Origin: Mortierella sp. BCC40632
Lineage: Eukaryota; Mortierellomycota; Mortierellomycetes; Mortierellales; Mortierellaceae
NCBI GenBank assembly: GCA_011634665.1
Contig: WAEK01000007.1
Span: 394,001 to 458,000 of the forward strand
Direction of reading: 5' to 3'
Length of the DNA stretch: 64,000 nt
The notes beneath the pieces are model-generated. The model saw nothing but the letters and a program-made list of their open reading frames with translations. It ran no database searches and was not told the origin of the DNA. Shown piece by piece: positions 61,866-64,000 of the stretch. Numbering within the stretch: the stretch's first letter is position 1; each line of letters opens with the position of its first letter. A program made the position numbers and the translations under genes.

Positions 61866-64000
61866 CTAATACTCTTCAAACTTCTCACGACCACGGTCTC
61901 TCTTTCGCTGGATTTGTCTCAGCCTGGCCATCTCAGTATTCAAATACTTGCGATCAACCTTATCCAGCTCAGCCTTGGCATCCTCTGCATCAGCATAGAT
62001 GCCCATTGAGGAGGAAGGTCGGCTTCCCGCACGTGATCCTGTTCTGGATCCTCCTTGTGAAGCAAGTCGAGATCCAGTCGAACCCAGCGCTCCACTACTT
62101 CCACCAAACACAGCACTTCCACCAGCATCAGGGGGCGAATAAAGGATAGCTGTGGCAGGAAGGATCGTATGAACCATGCTGTTGTGCACAAAGTGTGTCT
62201 GCAGTCCGGAAGTTAGGCGGTCTCGAAGGAAGTGGAGCTGTAGGATCTCAACTGTAGCAAATCCAAATCCAAATCCCAAAAAAAAAAAAAAAAAAAAAAA
62301 GAGAGACATGTAATTGGTCAGATTAGTCGATCCAGAATGGAATAGCGCTTCATCTCGACCGCGTTTACACAAGACAGAGCTTACCCCAGCCATCAAAGTC
62401 AACATCGTATTCACGAAGCTTGAGAGATTCAAAAGGACGTTCGTTCGACTCGACACTCTTGACGATATCCCGGAACGCAGATCGACCAGCGGAGCGCTCC
62501 TTTTTGCTGCGATGGCGACTTGAATCCGTCGAGAGAGCGCCCAGTGCAGCCACTAGTCCCTGGAGATCATCGTATCTAAAATCCCCTGTCACCTCTTCCA
62601 AATCATCTGGGTCGTCGTCGTTATACGTTTCCGAGGCTTCGATCTCATCGTCCGAGAAATCCTCGTCTTCGCGTTTCCGTTGGTAGTCATCCAAAATCTC
62701 TAACATGAGCGCAATCGTCTCTCCTGAGGCGACTCGAACGTCGACATTTGTGTGCTCCAACAACGACTTGAGGGCTGGCATAATATTGTTGAAGTATCTC
62801 CGGGCCTGCATAGTGAGCTGTCGATCCTTTCCGAGTCTCTGAAAGAGGCTGGCGTAGAGAGCAGAATAGGACTCGAGCGCAGCCTTGAGTGTTTCTGCGT
62901 TCTGAGAAGCATTGACAGAGGCACCACATGAGACGGCGATTTCAGAAAAGAAACTGAGAAGGTCGTAGGTTGGGAGGTGGGATGGCTGAGGTGTTGAGGA
63001 AATGAAACAGGCTGTCGTCATTGCATAGATACACTAGAAAAAAGTTTGGATGGTTTAGTTCAGTCGAGTTAGCGTGACCTTTTTTTTTTTTTTTTTGGTT
63101 CGAGCCGAAAGAGTCATGGTCAAAAAAAATGTCGGAGAGGGAGAAAAGAAAACTTACAGCAGCTTTGACGTCTGTACTCTCATGGTTGGTAATCGTATAC
63201 TTGAAGAGCGGTGCCAGATCCGTGAACATTTTTTCATCATCCTCTCCAATCGTAATGAATACGAGTGAGATCACTATTGAGATGAATAATGGTTAGACCA
63301 TGGAAAAGCAAAAAGAGTAGTTGGATACGATTTGCAATTTCTTTCTCTCTTTTTTTTTTTTTTTTTCACACACCAGTTCACGGTCCCCCTCTCCAGAACC
63401 TATTAGGTCATCCCCCGCTGTAAGAAGAGTGATAGAGGAGGAGAGGAAAAGAAGGAGAGAGGAAAATGACAGGTACATTACCACTACATGCAAGGATGCA
63501 TTCCTTGGCAGCACCCTTCTTGATGCTCTTTTTGAGCAACTCCATGAGGTCATCTCGCTGGCTGTCTAGGATATCAGCTGCGAACCGTTGGGAAATGATG
63601 GTCTGCAGCTTTGTCAGAGCTTCCTCACGGGTACTACTCAGTTGGAGTACCAAACATCCACAAAGCGGACATGAAAAATAAAAAACAAGAGAAAAAGGTC
63701 AGAAGAATAGCAGATGAGACATACGGGATCCACACTTTCTTTTTAGCTGGTAGCTTTCTTGATAACAACCGATCCTTCCTCGGAATGACTTCTTTTGGTG
63801 CGAGAGCTTTTTTTTTTTTTTTTTTTTTTTATCCTTGCACTACTTCCACAAGAGTCTTCAAGACTTCTCTTTACCTGGATCGTTTTTCGCTCAACTCTTC
63901 GATGGCGTCCTTGATCTGTCCTTCCCACGTATGCTCTGAGTGGTTATCGTAACTGTCATCGTTATCATAGTCTCCACTGTCATCCCCGTAGTCATTATCT
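61866..64000 (-). CDS. IFRD (interferon-related developmental regulator) family protein, 5' end outside the window
   Basis: Armadillo/HEAT-like protein of the IFRD family, linked to ribosome and transcription regulation in other eukaryotes. Read from 64000 downward. The first visible exon is acidic (DSGDYDNDDSYDNHSE) and then WEGQIKDAIEELSEKR, matching the family's N-terminal helix. Later exons have LEHTNVDVRVASGETIALML, LEILDDYQRKRED and SKKERSAGRSAFRDIVKSVE, then SLKLREYDVDFDGW (the IFRD C-terminal signature) and LHFLRDRLTSGLQTHFVHNS. The C-terminus has a GSRTGSRAGSRPSSS low-complexity patch and ends RQIQRKRDRGREKFEEY. At least six exons are visible. Introns hold poly-T/poly-A (63079-63095, 63348-63366, 63809-63830, 62278-62300). 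The start codon is not in the window. Confidence 0.83.

Overview
The window looks like nuclear DNA of a filamentous fungus, most plausibly Mortierellomycota (Mortierella/Linnemannia-like). Three things suggest this. Genes carry many short GT-AG introns with branch-point-like TACTAA motifs and pyrimidine-rich 5' flanks. There are fungal housekeeping proteins (VPS51, DNAJC17-type, Pil1-type BAR, fungal ATP sulfurylase with a degenerate APS-kinase domain, IFRD). There is also a tandem pair of fungal F-box/LRR-like proteins. The lineage call is inference; no rRNA or marker gene is present.

Layout. 1.4-3.6 kb: D-2-hydroxyacid dehydrogenase in 9 exons. 4.5-14.6 kb: a 10 kb Mutator-like (MULE/FAR1-type) DNA transposon with long terminal inverted repeats and a perfect 10-bp target duplication. 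It carries a frame-broken FAR1-DDE-SWIM transposase, an intact Ulp1-type C48 cysteine protease, a 20-bp minisatellite and a zinc-finger/coiled-coil ORF. 14.64-14.71 kb: a tRNA-Gly(UCC) gene held between that transposon and a Ty3/Gypsy LTR retrotransposon (14.7-20.6 kb) inserted just upstream of the tRNA 5' end. 20.7-24.7 kb: a graveyard of non-LTR (LINE) 3' fragments.

25-33 kb: UPF0145/YbjQ-like gene, two F-box genes, ATP sulfurylase (MET3). 36-39 kb: first FAD monooxygenase, with introns full of microsatellites. 40.4-43.6 kb: a near-perfect palindrome (two ~1.56 kb arms, 113-bp spacer) whose arms each carry the same small secreted TIL-like cysteine-rich protein, divergently transcribed. 44-64 kb: gene-dense host region with VPS51, DNAJC17-like, Pil1-like BAR protein with a ubiquitin-interacting motif, two more FAD monooxygenases in tandem, a secreted possibly GPI-anchored protein, and an IFRD-family gene running off the end.

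The most unusual structures are the MULE with its Ulp1 protease, the tRNA bracketed by two different elements, the gene-bearing palindrome with a sharp identity boundary, the BAR-UIM protein, and 11-15 nt microexons. Nearly every frame break in the mobile elements lies on a short homopolymer while host frames are intact, so some breaks could be sequence errors. All gene models were spliced by eye and need transcript support.
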